From a virus, in the IMG/VR virus record IMGVR_UViG_3300009160_000051, positions 1 through 57,925 of that record: a stretch of DNA of 57,925 nt; one strand, 5' to 3'. Position numbers and translations under genes: made by a program. Of the stretch, positions 31,999 to 40,590 are shown piece after piece. The notes under the pieces were generated by a model. The model did not search any database and was not told the origin of the DNA. It worked only from the letters and a program-made list of their open reading frames with translations. How positions within the stretch are numbered: position 1 is the stretch's first letter; every line of letters begins with the position of its first letter.

Positions 31999-32874
31999 AT
32001 GTTAATCAAATCAGCAAACGGCATTCCATCTTTACCTGAGTTCTTGGATTTCAATCCAGTGCGTGAGCAACAAACTCGCAATGGTATTGCAGTACCTAAC
32101 AAGTTTTGGACAATCAACCCACTCACTGACACAGTCATCGGAGATGGTAAGTCTGTGCATAACCCAAAGAACTTCCGTGTTGTATGGGATAACATGCGTG
32201 AAGGCTTAGCGATTGCTAAGTTAGACACAAGCAATGTGGATGTAGAGTTCAATGCCATGAACAATGGTGCTGCATTCTCAGCCAAGATTATTCTCAAGCA
32301 ATACAACTTCGAGAAGAAGTTAGGTGAGCCTGCAAAGATGGTGATGCATGTTCGTGACTCACATGACCAGTCAGTCAAGATGCAGATCAGTGCAATGATC
32401 TATCGCTTAGCTTGCTTGAATGGAATGATTGCTCCTCGTGAGAAGGTAGGTATCTCACAGAAGCACACTACATTCTATGACCCAGAGGTGATCGGTAAGG
32501 TAGCATCACAGTTCCCTGAGCGATTAGAGCGTGATGCAGAGGTGATGTATCAGATGCAAGGCATCAAAGTTAATCGTGACTTTGCATTGGACTTCTTCCG
32601 TAGGAATGTAGCTACCTACATGACCAAGACAGGTCAGAAGGTAAACAACAAATGGCTTGAGCGTATCATCGGTATCTACGATAGCTACGACACAATGCGT
32701 GGTACTGCATACCAAGTGTACAACACACTGACACACATCAGTACTCACGTTGAAGCACAGCGTGATGGTACCGAGGTGGAGCGTAAGCGTATCCGTATTG
32801 AACAGGACATCGAGTCTGTCATTCAGGGTGCTGAATTCCAGCAGTTGATTACCCCTGAGTTAGAGTACGCTTAA
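31999..32874 (+). CDS. DUF932-like phage protein (291 aa)
   Basis: The middle reads MVMHVRDSHDQSVKMQIS, then YRLACLNGMI, the signature of DUF932-type proteins of phages and plasmids (function poorly known). N-terminal LPEFLDFNPVREQQTRNGI and a helical C-terminal third are also typical. Clear AAGGAAAT ribosome site; a terminator follows directly. Codon use looks like strongly expressed genes (few rare codons), fitting an abundant early protein. Confidence 0.7.
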   Translation: MLIKSANGIPSLPEFLDFNPVREQQTRNGIAVPNKFWTINPLTDTVIGDGKSVHNPKNFRVVWDNMREGLAIAKLDTSNVDVEFNAMNNGAAFSAKIILKQYNFEKKLGEPAKMVMHVRDSHDQSVKMQISAMIYRLACLNGMIAPREKVGISQKHTTFYDPEVIGKVASQFPERLERDAEVMYQMQGIKVNRDFALDFFRRNVATYMTKTGQKVNNKWLERIIGIYDSYDTMRGTAYQVYNTLTHISTHVEAQRDGTEVERKRIRIEQDIESVIQGAEFQQLITPELEYA

Positions 32875-32880
32875 TGATAG

Positions 32881-32906
32881 GGGAGGGTAACACCTCCCTT
32901 ATTTTT
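32881..32906 (+). terminator. Rho-independent terminator
   Basis: GGGAGG (32881-32886), loop GTAACA, CCTCCC (32893-32898), then TTATTTTT. Follows the 291-residue gene by seven bases. Good stem and T-run. Confidence 0.85.
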
Positions 32907-32931
32907 CTTCAATGAAATCAAGGAGTTACGA

Positions 32932-33279
32932 GTGAAAAAAGTTAAGGATTCATGCACATTAACAGATAGAATAGAGCAATTTGCAGCTAAGAAATACATA
33001 GCTATCAAAGATAAGTACGATGTAGAAGATGGTATACAAAGTATACGCAATACAATCGATGATCTAAATTCATTCATTGATCTGTATGTGGACTCACCTA
33101 CTGTACTCACAGAGGATGAGGTGTGGAACTACCTAGAGGGTATCAAGTCCGTGCTCACACTGCGAGTAGAGCAGCTATGGAATGCATATATACAGCGTGA
33201 ACACTTGGATGGATACGGTGACATAGATGAAGTGATGGCATGCAAGGCACTACCACAGAAGAAAGCTAAAAAGAAATGA
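32932..33279 (+). CDS. Small helical protein with GTG start (115 aa)
   Basis: Starts with GTG after an AAGGAG site: MKKVKDSCTLTDRIEQFAAK, then QSIRNTIDDLNSFIDLYVDS and SVLTLRVEQLWNAYIQREHL. Two long helices and a basic end. First gene after the terminator. Unknown. Confidence 0.7.
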   Translation: MKKVKDSCTLTDRIEQFAAKKYIAIKDKYDVEDGIQSIRNTIDDLNSFIDLYVDSPTVLTEDEVWNYLEGIKSVLTLRVEQLWNAYIQREHLDGYGDIDEVMACKALPQKKAKKK

Positions 33280-33491
33280 ACATCACCATCAAGGTAACTA
33301 AAGAACATAAGGATGGATCTGCTGATGCACAGGTAACCTTTGACAAGGAAGCACTAGAGTACATGGTTGAGTATGCAGTAGTAGGTATGCTCAAGGAATA
33401 CTGTGACAAGAAAGAGAAGGAATGGAAACCCGATGCCGAAACAAAGCCAACAAGAAAAACCAGCACCAAGAAAGTACATCGAGGGACATGA
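33276..33491 (+). CDS. Small basic protein (71 aa)
   Basis: MNITIKVTKEHKDGSADAQV, LEYMVEYAVVGMLKEYCDKK and a lysine-rich tail. Strand-helix plan with coupled ends (ATGA). May bind nucleic acid through the tail (inference). Confidence 0.6.
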   Translation: MNITIKVTKEHKDGSADAQVTFDKEALEYMVEYAVVGMLKEYCDKKEKEWKPDAETKPTRKTSTKKVHRGT

Positions 33492-33492
33492 C

Positions 33493-33627
33493 ATGTCTCT
33501 TGAGGAGGTAGCTCAAGTGTTTGGTGTGCATAGGAACAGCATACACGACACAGAGAAACGAGCACTTCGTAAGTTCAAGGCAGGCATAGAAGCACGAGGG
33601 TACAAGCTAGAGGATTTCTTTAGATGA
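33493..33627 (+). CDS. Sigma region 4-like helix-turn-helix protein (44 aa)
   Basis: MSLEEVAQVFGVHRNSIHDT then EKRALRKFKAGIEARG: the pattern of sigma70 region 4, the part that reads -35 boxes and touches RNA polymerase. The ATG at 33493 follows the previous stop and has GAGGG before it; a longer form from 33433 (64 aa, MPKQSQQEKPAPRKY start) overlaps the previous gene by 59 bases. With no phage RNA polymerase, it may help redirect host RNA polymerase. Confidence 0.65.
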   Translation: MSLEEVAQVFGVHRNSIHDTEKRALRKFKAGIEARGYKLEDFFR

Positions 33628-33842
33628 GTTGGCTAGTAAAGAGTCTCTTGATTTTTGTGTTTGCATTTGGGATTTTAGTGGGACATACGATGGGTAGGAT
33701 GGAGTGGTCACACTCAGAATGTAATGACATCCCAGATCATACGGCTTGGCTGTCAGTACGGGATGGTATCTATAGATGTTTTTGGATTCAGAATAGCTAC
33801 CCGTGGAGGGTTAAACTACAAGGAGTTATTGATGTCAGATAA
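33624..33842 (+). CDS. Small membrane protein (72 aa)
   Basis: MSWLVKSLLIFVFAFGILVG and HTMGRMEWSHSECNDIPDHT: one N-terminal membrane helix (about 5-22) and a cysteine-containing outer or periplasmic part. Coupled to the HTH gene. Unknown. Confidence 0.65.
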   Translation: MSWLVKSLLIFVFAFGILVGHTMGRMEWSHSECNDIPDHTAWLSVRDGIYRCFWIQNSYPWRVKLQGVIDVR

Positions 33843-34197
33843 TGTTGGGGATATTAACAGTGATGCCAAGGGTACTGGTGCTAGGTACATCAGTGGCAAG
33901 GCAGACCTTAGTCTCATACCTCTGAGTACATTAGAGGAAGAGGCAAGGGTATGGATGTATGGTACTAAGAAGTACAAGGCATTCAACTGGATGAAGGGTA
34001 TGCCTTGGTCTGTGCCGCTTGGCTGTGCGTTAAGGCACATAGCTGCATGGCAGGAAGGCGAGGACCTAGACCAAGAGTCTGGACACCATCACCTTGCACA
34101 TGCAATGTGTAACCTGCGTATGCTCATGCTATACAGCAAAGCCTACAAGGAAGGCGATGACAGACCTCCGAAGGAATACTTTAGTGAAGGCAGTTAA
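33832..34197 (+). CDS. dATP/dGTP diphosphohydrolase-type protein (121 aa)
   Basis: Carries TGARYISGKADLSLIPL, MYGTKKYKAFNW, ALRHIAAWQEGEDLDQESG and HHHLAHAMCNLRMLM, which match the phage DUF5664 group described as an N-terminal dATP/dGTP diphosphohydrolase domain. It would hydrolyse purine dNTPs and adjust pools for replication. The Glu/Asp/His-rich EGED..ESGHHH segment is the likely metal site. Start at 33832 has AAGGAG; overlaps the membrane gene by 11 bases. Confidence 0.7.
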   Translation: MSDNVGDINSDAKGTGARYISGKADLSLIPLSTLEEEARVWMYGTKKYKAFNWMKGMPWSVPLGCALRHIAAWQEGEDLDQESGHHHLAHAMCNLRMLMLYSKAYKEGDDRPPKEYFSEGS

Positions 34198-34399
34198 GTG
34201 GATAGGAACTATACTGTGCTTGACTGGTATATGTCTAACCAGTTTTAACGTGTACCCACTCAACATATTCCTAAGCCTGATTGGTAGTGGGCTATGGACA
34301 TGGGCAGGGTACATGCAGAAAGATATGCCACTCATCTTGGTCGAAGCAGTGGCTGTAGTTTTATACACAACAGGAGCAATTACATGGATGATGCAATGA
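34157..34399 (+). CDS. Membrane protein, DUF6552-like (80 aa)
   Basis: VKWIGTILCLTGICLTSFNV, PLNIFLSLIGSGLWTWAG and LILVEAVAVVLYTTGAI give three membrane helices. This NxYPLNxxxxxxGSxLW pattern is known from small phage membrane proteins that I recall as DUF6552. Overlaps the previous gene by 41 bases. Confidence 0.6.
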   Translation: MTDLRRNTLVKAVKWIGTILCLTGICLTSFNVYPLNIFLSLIGSGLWTWAGYMQKDMPLILVEAVAVVLYTTGAITWMMQ

Positions 34400-34602
34400 A
34401 GGATGCAATGAAGCTAACTAAGATGCCACAGTTTGTACCACCTAAGCCTAAGCGTACTAAGCCCAAGGCAGAGGAGCCAGTGGTAGTCAAGGACTATGTA
34501 GCACTAACAGATGAGCAGATTGAATCCTGCCGTAAGGGTCAGGACATCTTTGACTTTGCTCGTGACATTGAAGAACTAGTACGACTTAACAATCAGATAT
34601 AG
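34396..34602 (+). CDS. Small charged protein (68 aa)
   Basis: MKDAMKLTKMPQFVPPKPKR then EEPVVVKDYVALTDEQIESC and FARDIEELVRLNNQ. ATGA start; an alternative ATG lies 12 bases upstream. Proline-lysine linker then helix. Unknown. Confidence 0.6.
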   Translation: MKDAMKLTKMPQFVPPKPKRTKPKAEEPVVVKDYVALTDEQIESCRKGQDIFDFARDIEELVRLNNQI

Positions 34603-34611
34603 GAGATGCAT

Positions 34612-34890
34612 ATGAAATATACTTTTGACTTAGTACCAGAGCAGTTAGATGAGATCCTTATTACCAATCTTAAACAGATGTATGAGTACTGCATCAAATC
34701 AATCCTCCATGCAGAGCATCGTCACCATGAAGACCTTGAAGAACTATTCAAAAGATACGATGCCATGAATGTTATCCTTGAGTACTACATGATCTACAAA
34801 GACTGGGTAAAGTACACAAGAGAATGGCAAGATGCGATCACAAAGGTAAGGGATGAATTCTATGCGAACAAAGATAGCAAAACTGATTGA
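34612..34890 (+). CDS. Helical protein before the integrase (92 aa)
   Basis: MKYTFDLVPEQLDEILITNL, YEYCIKSILHAEHRHHEDL and a C-terminal helix. AGGAG lies at the right distance for the ATG at 34612. It overlaps the integrase gene by 38 bases, so they are linked in translation. Unknown. Confidence 0.65.
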   Translation: MKYTFDLVPEQLDEILITNLKQMYEYCIKSILHAEHRHHEDLEELFKRYDAMNVILEYYMIYKDWVKYTREWQDAITKVRDEFYANKDSKTD

Positions 34891-35767
34891 TGAGTACTAC
34901 GAATCACTAGACTTTAGATCACTAGCACCAGTAACACAGAAGGACTATCGTTACTGTATCAACACCCTGCTTGCTACATCTGTACGTGGTAAGCTAATCT
35001 CCACGATGTACCTTGAATCCTTAGATACCCCTCGTGCTCAGGCTGCTTACAACAGATGGGCTGAGAGGGGTGTTCCCTTTGCTAACCACACTCATGCTGT
35101 ATCCAGTAAGCTGTACAACTTTGGAATACAGCTAGGCTATACACAGATCAATCCGTTCAGCAAGGTATCTAAACACGCTCACAGGGCACGTAAGGTGGTG
35201 TGGACAAGGGAGCATATCAAGTTGTTCTTGGACACCGCCTATGGACGTTTTAGATGGCGTAGCGTGGGTCTTATAGTACAGATGGCATACGAGTGGTGCC
35301 AGAGGCTAGGCGATATGGCTAACCTGCAATGGGATAACTACGATGCACAGGCTAGGGTCTTATACCTAGAACAGTCTAAGCGTAGGGCTAAGGTTGAGTT
35401 ACCTACAACAGATGAGTTGCATGAGATGTTAATGCAGCAGAAGGATGACGTAGACTTTCAGTCTTACATTGCACCGTACTGTATGGACAGAAGGATAGTA
35501 GCTAAGCCTTATGACAAGCACCAGTTATCACAGGTAGCTAGGCAGATCATCAAGGCTGCAGGTTTGCCTAATGAGCTACAGATCATGGACATGAGACGTA
35601 CTGGTACGATGGAGATGGTAGATGCCGGAGTACCCTTGCCTCAGATCATGAGTATTACTGGGCACAGTTGTCCTAGCTCAGTAAGACCTTACATAAAAAA
35701 TACATTGACAAGTGCAAGAAAAGCTGCTAAGCTTCGCTTTACTACACCCGCCAGTGATACAGTATAA
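34853..35767 (+). CDS. int: Tyrosine recombinase / integrase (304 aa)
   Basis: N-terminal core-binding region (~10-100) followed by a catalytic domain with Arg151 (EWCQRLGDM), a basic beta-hairpin (QSKRRAKVELP), Arg248 in IMDMRRTG, His271 in ITGHS and Tyr280 in RPYIKN. In the usual H-x-x-R motif the His position is Met245, a known type of variation. It would recombine the phage with the host chromosome, or resolve genome ends. Codons match neighbours. No attachment site could be identified nearby. Confidence 0.85.
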   Translation: MNSMRTKIAKLIDEYYESLDFRSLAPVTQKDYRYCINTLLATSVRGKLISTMYLESLDTPRAQAAYNRWAERGVPFANHTHAVSSKLYNFGIQLGYTQINPFSKVSKHAHRARKVVWTREHIKLFLDTAYGRFRWRSVGLIVQMAYEWCQRLGDMANLQWDNYDAQARVLYLEQSKRRAKVELPTTDELHEMLMQQKDDVDFQSYIAPYCMDRRIVAKPYDKHQLSQVARQIIKAAGLPNELQIMDMRRTGTMEMVDAGVPLPQIMSITGHSCPSSVRPYIKNTLTSARKAAKLRFTTPASDTV

Positions 35768-35777
35768 GGATACTGAT

Positions 35778-35903
35778 ATGAGTTTCAAAGTCTATACACA
35801 TGATGGTAAGGCACCACACGAGGCTTGGTTCTTTACAATAGATCAGCTACTCAAGAGTATGCTATCTAATCCTACTCACACCTACCATAGGATAAACAAA
35901 TGA
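35778..35903 (+). CDS. Small protein (41 aa)
   Basis: MSFKVYTHDGKAPHEAWFFT, then IDQLLKSMLSNP. AAGGATA ribosome site at the correct distance; an in-frame upstream ATG would overlap the integrase end. A small strand-helix protein of unknown role. Confidence 0.55.
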   Translation: MSFKVYTHDGKAPHEAWFFTIDQLLKSMLSNPTHTYHRINK

Positions 35904-35970
35904 CATGGCATGGAAGTGTCCACCCCTACACCTAACTAACTGGAATAACTTTTGGAAATGGAAAGAACAG

Positions 35971-36126
35971 ATGAATGCAAATGAACTAGCAAATTTATTA
36001 GAGACGGACTGTTGGTACAAACTAATTACAAGAGAAGAGATAGCTACCATGCTACGCAAACAACATGAAGAGATTGAGTACTGGAAACGGATGTTTGATA
36101 AGGCTATGGAGGCACAAGAGAAATGA
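35971..36126 (+). CDS. Small protein of the MNANELA type (51 aa)
   Basis: MNANELANLLETDCWYKLIT, then ATMLRKQHEEIEYWKRMFD. Short phage proteins with this MNANELADxLE ... AxMLRxQ layout are common. I prefer this start over 35905 because of the typical N-terminus and the GGAAAGAA site. Confidence 0.65.
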   Translation: MNANELANLLETDCWYKLITREEIATMLRKQHEEIEYWKRMFDKAMEAQEK

Positions 36127-36353
36127 TTAATGAACACGACATAGCAGACCACGAGTGTGCACTGTATGACCTACACAAAGGTGATCACTTCGTGATTGTA
36201 GATGAAGACCTAAAGGTACCACCTGCACATGATGCAGTAGACCTAACTGCCAAGTACTGGTTCGGTCACATCGATGGCATGTACAGTTACTGTAAGGATA
36301 TGGAAGGTAACGTAGTACACTTTGCAGCATGGACTAAGGTAAAGAAAGCATGA
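36123..36353 (+). CDS. Small accessory protein (76 aa)
   Basis: MINEHDIADHECALYDLHKG, VIVDEDLKVPPAHDAVDLTA and WFGHIDGMYSYCKDMEGN. Beta-rich. ATGA coupling to both sides. No recognised family. Confidence 0.65.
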   Translation: MINEHDIADHECALYDLHKGDHFVIVDEDLKVPPAHDAVDLTAKYWFGHIDGMYSYCKDMEGNVVHFAAWTKVKKA

Positions 36354-36532
36354 CCAAACTACAGACATACAGGCTGAGCTATTGCATACTAACTGCAGCA
36401 GTTGTATGGTGGTCAATTAGCATTACGAAAGATACAAGTTGCTTTGAACTCATGGCATGGTGCTTCTTCATAATCCTTGCTATGAATTGTTGGGTAGCTG
36501 ACATGCTTACGAAAGATAAAGATGGATGCTAA
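36350..36532 (+). CDS. Small membrane protein (60 aa)
   Basis: YRLSYCILTAAVVWWSISIT and FELMAWCFFIILAMNCWVAD: two membrane helices. Its end overlaps the primase start by 11 bases. Unknown. Confidence 0.65.
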   Translation: MTKLQTYRLSYCILTAAVVWWSISITKDTSCFELMAWCFFIILAMNCWVADMLTKDKDGC

Positions 36533-37292
36533 GAAACATGTAGTAGATTTAAACTTGTCCCTTGGACAGTCATACCGTGGCAGTTGTCCTGTATGTAAAA
36601 GATACAACACCTTTACTGCAATCAATGACAATGGCAAGTTGATGTGGAATTGTTATTCCCTCAATTGCAAAGCAACAGGTATGACTACCACTCACCTATC
36701 AGCAGAGGAACTACGCAAGGTAATGTTCTTAGAAGTACTACACAAGGACTTACCTATCCAGTTTGATTTACCTGACTGGGTTGTAGTGGACTATGACAAG
36801 TTACACTTACAGAATCTCTGTCGTAGGTATGAACTAGATCCACATTGGCTAGACTTGAGGTACGACATACGAGAAGATCGTATCGTATTCCCGATTAGGT
36901 TTGAAGGTAAGCTAGCTGATGCAGCAGGCAGGGCAGGGCATGCAGGTGTAACACCTAAGTGGAGAAGGTATGGTGAAGCACGAACACCCTATGTAGTGGG
37001 TGATACAGATGTAGCTATAGTCGTAGAGGATTGTATAAGTGCAGCAGTTGTAGATACGATAGGTGGCACAGGCTTCGCCCTCTTAGGTACTGCACTTCTA
37101 GAAGAACACAAGGTATTACTTGCCAAGTACCGTAAGGTTGTGGTAGCATTAGATCCTGATGCAATGAGTAAGACACTAGCGTACACCAGAGATCTTAAGG
37201 CAATTGGAATTAAAGCAATTGCATTGAAGTTACTGGATGATATTAAGTACCGTGTCCCAGATGATATAGATAGTTTGAAGAAGTTATTATAG
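36522..37292 (+). CDS. DNA primase (256 aa)
   Basis: N-terminal zinc-ribbon with Cys22, Cys25, Cys44 and Cys49 (CPVC, NCYSLNC), then a TOPRIM-like part with VVEDCISAAVV and VVALDPDAM, which hold the acidic residues for primer synthesis. About half the length of the T7 gp4 primase-helicase; the helicase is coded by the next gene, so here the two activities are separate polypeptides. It makes RNA primers at the fork. Confidence 0.85.
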   Translation: MDAKKHVVDLNLSLGQSYRGSCPVCKRYNTFTAINDNGKLMWNCYSLNCKATGMTTTHLSAEELRKVMFLEVLHKDLPIQFDLPDWVVVDYDKLHLQNLCRRYELDPHWLDLRYDIREDRIVFPIRFEGKLADAAGRAGHAGVTPKWRRYGEARTPYVVGDTDVAIVVEDCISAAVVDTIGGTGFALLGTALLEEHKVLLAKYRKVVVALDPDAMSKTLAYTRDLKAIGIKAIALKLLDDIKYRVPDDIDSLKKLL

Positions 37293-37300
37293 GAGAAAGC

Positions 37301-38524
37301 ATGGAACTTACCTTGATTAGAAGTCTGATGGATAAAGGCTTCTACGATGAGACAAGAGGTAACAGGTGTCCTGAGAAGTTGTTCACTAAAGATGTAAGAA
37401 AGATCAAAGCCATCATCGATTCAGCGATGGATCAGTATCAAAGAGATTTAACAGTAGACGAAGTACAAGCACTATTCTTTGCAGCAAACCCCACCCTCAC
37501 TACAGCACAGAAGCAAGCATACGAATTGCAGTTCAATAAGATTCGTAAGGAAGATATTATGGGTGCTGATGTTGCAACAGAAGTACTAAGCAACATGTTC
37601 CGGCAGGTAGTAGGTGAAGAGGTAGCTAACCTTGGATTCCAGTATGTCAATGGTGACCAGACTACGATGGAACCACTGAGACATATCCTTGATATGTACC
37701 AAGATGATTTCACACCAAGCATTCGTATCAAGTACGTAGACAATAGCATTGAGAACTTGATAGAGAGTGCAGCAAACAATACTAAGTGGCAGTTTAATAT
37801 CCCATCACTACACCATTCAGTCAATGGCTTAGACAATGGAATGTTATTTGTGATCGGTGCACGTAGTAACGTAGGTAAGTCTAGCTTTCACTCCACCTTA
37901 TGTGCAGGTCCTAATGGATGGGCATATCAAGGTGCAAAGATACTTGTGCTATGTAACGAAGAAAAGCCGGAGCGTGTAGCATCACGTTACATGACTGCTT
38001 GTACGGGCATGACGATCCAGCAGATCGTGTCTGACAAGATCACTGCACACAGATCATACGATCCCATCAAGGATAACTTGAAGTTTGTAGATGCAACTGG
38101 CAAGACAATGAAGTGGGCTGAGTCAGTCATCAAGAAGCACAAGCCTGACATTGTGGTACTGGACATTGGTAGCAAGTTCTCAGAGGATGGTGCTTCAACT
38201 AATAACCATGAGACACTCAAAGCTAATGCAGTCTATGCTCGTAACATCGGTAAGATCTATGGCTGCTTAGTTGTGTATTGCACACAGCTATCGGCAGAAG
38301 CAGAAGGTAAGATTGTATTGTCACAAGCAATGATTGAAGGCAGTAAGACTGGCTTAGCAGGTGAGTCAGACTTGATGATCCTCATTGCACGTAACCCACC
38401 AATGAATGATCAGACAGAGGATGATGGTATGCGTTACTTAAACATTGTGAAGAACAAGATCAGTGGCATACATCGTATTGTGAATTGTGAGTTTGACTAT
38501 CACACTGGTGCGTACTCATCATGA
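37301..38524 (+). CDS. DnaB-type replicative helicase (407 aa)
   Basis: Walker A GARSNVGKSS at residues 186-195, then KILVLCNEEKPERVASRY and DIVVLDIGSKFSED (Walker B-like) and VVYCTQLSAEA. This is the RecA-like motor of T7 gp4/DnaB-type helicases; residues 1-170 form an accessory helical N-terminal part. It unwinds DNA ahead of the polymerase with the primase next door. GGAGAAAGC ribosome site. Confidence 0.85.
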   Translation: MELTLIRSLMDKGFYDETRGNRCPEKLFTKDVRKIKAIIDSAMDQYQRDLTVDEVQALFFAANPTLTTAQKQAYELQFNKIRKEDIMGADVATEVLSNMFRQVVGEEVANLGFQYVNGDQTTMEPLRHILDMYQDDFTPSIRIKYVDNSIENLIESAANNTKWQFNIPSLHHSVNGLDNGMLFVIGARSNVGKSSFHSTLCAGPNGWAYQGAKILVLCNEEKPERVASRYMTACTGMTIQQIVSDKITAHRSYDPIKDNLKFVDATGKTMKWAESVIKKHKPDIVVLDIGSKFSEDGASTNNHETLKANAVYARNIGKIYGCLVVYCTQLSAEAEGKIVLSQAMIEGSKTGLAGESDLMILIARNPPMNDQTEDDGMRYLNIVKNKISGIHRIVNCEFDYHTGAYSS

Positions 38525-40566
38525 TCATCACACTTGACGTTGAGAACACAATCAGCAATAGGAACAATAAGAAACACTTAGATCCCTTTGAGACTGGCAA
38601 TACACTAGTGATGGTTGGATACAAAGAGTTAGATGGTGTATCTCACATCTATACATTCGATCACTCCGAAGTTAAGGAAGATGGAGAGAAGAACCATAAG
38701 GACTTACAGGCTGTACTAGATAAGACTACCCTGATGATTGGGCATAACATCTCATACGATTTGTTATGGCTGTGGGAGTCTGGCTTTAAGTACGATGGAG
38801 AAGTCTTTGATACCATGCTAGGTGAGTACGTCTTACTGCGTGGTGTATCTATGCCATTGGACTTAGGCTCAGTTGCCATGAGGCACAAGTGTGAGGTACT
38901 TAAGCAAGACACACTGAAGGATTACTTCAAGCGTGGGTATAGCACTCGTGATATTCCACATGCAGAGTTATCACTGTACCTTGAACATGACTTAGGTTCC
39001 ACTGAAGGTATCTACAAATCTATTGTAGCTAAGCTAGAGACACCTGCTGATTCAGGATTACGTCAGACAATCGAGATGACTAACGAAGTTTCAATTGTGC
39101 TAGCTCGTATCTATCAGACAGGTATCAAGGTAGATCTCGATGCACTGGATGCAGTACGTCTTGAGTTTGAGACAGAGCGAGATGACATAGTCAAGCTGCT
39201 GCAGTCTCATGTACGTACACTCATGGGTGATACACCTATCAACCTCAATAGCCCTGAGCAGTTGTCATGGGTTGTGTACAGTCGTAAGCCTCGCAACAAA
39301 GCTGCATGGTCTACTGCTATCACACCTTACATGAAAGACACAGAGTTTAAAGAGGCAGTCAAGAAACACTTTGACTATGTGTACAGAACTAAGGCAGTTA
39401 AGTGTGCACCCTGTGATGGTAAGGGATTTAACTACAAGACTAAGAAGGATGGTAGCCCATTCAAGAAGTCTACTAAGTGTGTTACATGTAACGGTGGTGG
39501 CTTTGAATTCAAGGCAACTAAGGATGTAGCAGGATTGAAGTTCACTGCACCTAATGCTAAGTGGGCTAGTGCTAATGGCTTTGGTACATCCAAGGGTAAC
39601 CTTGAAACACTTGAGCGTGTGGCACTGTCTAAGAGTATGCCGGATGCAGTAGAGTTCTTAGGTAAGTTACGTAGACTATCAGCATTGGATAGCTACCTCA
39701 GTAACTTCGTAGAAGGCATCTCTACATTCATCAAGCCTGATGGTCTGTTACATGTACGGTTGAATCAGCACATCACTGCAACTGGTAGGTTCAGTGGGTC
39801 TAATCCTAACATGCAGAACATGCCTCGTGGTGGTACGTTCCCAGTTAAGCGTGTGTTCATATCTCGCTGGGAAGGGGGCAAGATTATGGAAGCAGACTTT
39901 GCACAGCTAGAGTTTCGTGTAGCTGCATTCCTATCCCAAGATCCTGTAGCCATGAAGGAAGTAGAGGATGGCTTTGATGTGCACTCGTATACGGCTAAGG
40001 TTATTACGGATGCAGGTCAGCCTACCTCTAGGCAGGTAGCTAAGACACACACCTTTGCCCCACTGTACGGTGCTACTGGGTATGGCAGGACACCTTCTGA
40101 AGCTGCGTACTACACACACTTCATGGAGAAGTATCAGGGCATAGCTAACTGGCACAAGGTACTAGCCAAGCAAGCATTGAATTATAAGTACATTAAAATC
40201 CCTAGCAACAGGGAGTTTGCATTCACTGAAGTACAGAGGAAACGTGATGGCACTGTGACACACTTCACTGCTATCAAGAACTATCCAGTTCAATCCTTTG
40301 CTACTGCAGACATCGTACCTTTGGCACTAGTCGAGATCTACAAAAGACTAGTCCAGTACAAGAGCAAGGTAGTAAATTCTGTCCACGATTCTATCGTTAT
40401 AGATGTTCACCCAGATGAGATAGGGGATATGGTCAGAGTAATAGATGAAGTACAGGCAGAACTTGTTGAATTGATTAATAAAAAGTGGTCAATTAATTTC
40501 AATGTTCCCCTTGCACTTGAGTCCAAATTGGGTGATAATTGGTTAGAGCAAAAAGATGTACGTTAA
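38521..40566 (+). CDS. Family A DNA polymerase with 3'-5' exonuclease and zinc insert (681 aa)
   Basis: Exonuclease: LDVEN, GHNISYDLL and YLEHDLGS supply DxE, NxxxD and YxxxD. Polymerase: motif A EADFAQLEFR (Asp459), motif B KTHTFAPLYGATGYG, motif C VHDS (His622-Asp623-Ser624) in place of the usual HDE. An insert at about residues 297-335 holds two CxxCxGxG pairs (CAPCDGKGF, CVTCNGGGF), like DnaJ zinc ribbons. Such a cysteine pair insert is also seen in some marine phage polymerases. The replicative enzyme of the phage. Confidence 0.9.
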   Translation: MIITLDVENTISNRNNKKHLDPFETGNTLVMVGYKELDGVSHIYTFDHSEVKEDGEKNHKDLQAVLDKTTLMIGHNISYDLLWLWESGFKYDGEVFDTMLGEYVLLRGVSMPLDLGSVAMRHKCEVLKQDTLKDYFKRGYSTRDIPHAELSLYLEHDLGSTEGIYKSIVAKLETPADSGLRQTIEMTNEVSIVLARIYQTGIKVDLDALDAVRLEFETERDDIVKLLQSHVRTLMGDTPINLNSPEQLSWVVYSRKPRNKAAWSTAITPYMKDTEFKEAVKKHFDYVYRTKAVKCAPCDGKGFNYKTKKDGSPFKKSTKCVTCNGGGFEFKATKDVAGLKFTAPNAKWASANGFGTSKGNLETLERVALSKSMPDAVEFLGKLRRLSALDSYLSNFVEGISTFIKPDGLLHVRLNQHITATGRFSGSNPNMQNMPRGGTFPVKRVFISRWEGGKIMEADFAQLEFRVAAFLSQDPVAMKEVEDGFDVHSYTAKVITDAGQPTSRQVAKTHTFAPLYGATGYGRTPSEAAYYTHFMEKYQGIANWHKVLAKQALNYKYIKIPSNREFAFTEVQRKRDGTVTHFTAIKNYPVQSFATADIVPLALVEIYKRLVQYKSKVVNSVHDSIVIDVHPDEIGDMVRVIDEVQAELVELINKKWSINFNVPLALESKLGDNWLEQKDVR

Positions 40567-40590
40567 TAAACTTTATATATAAGGAATGAT

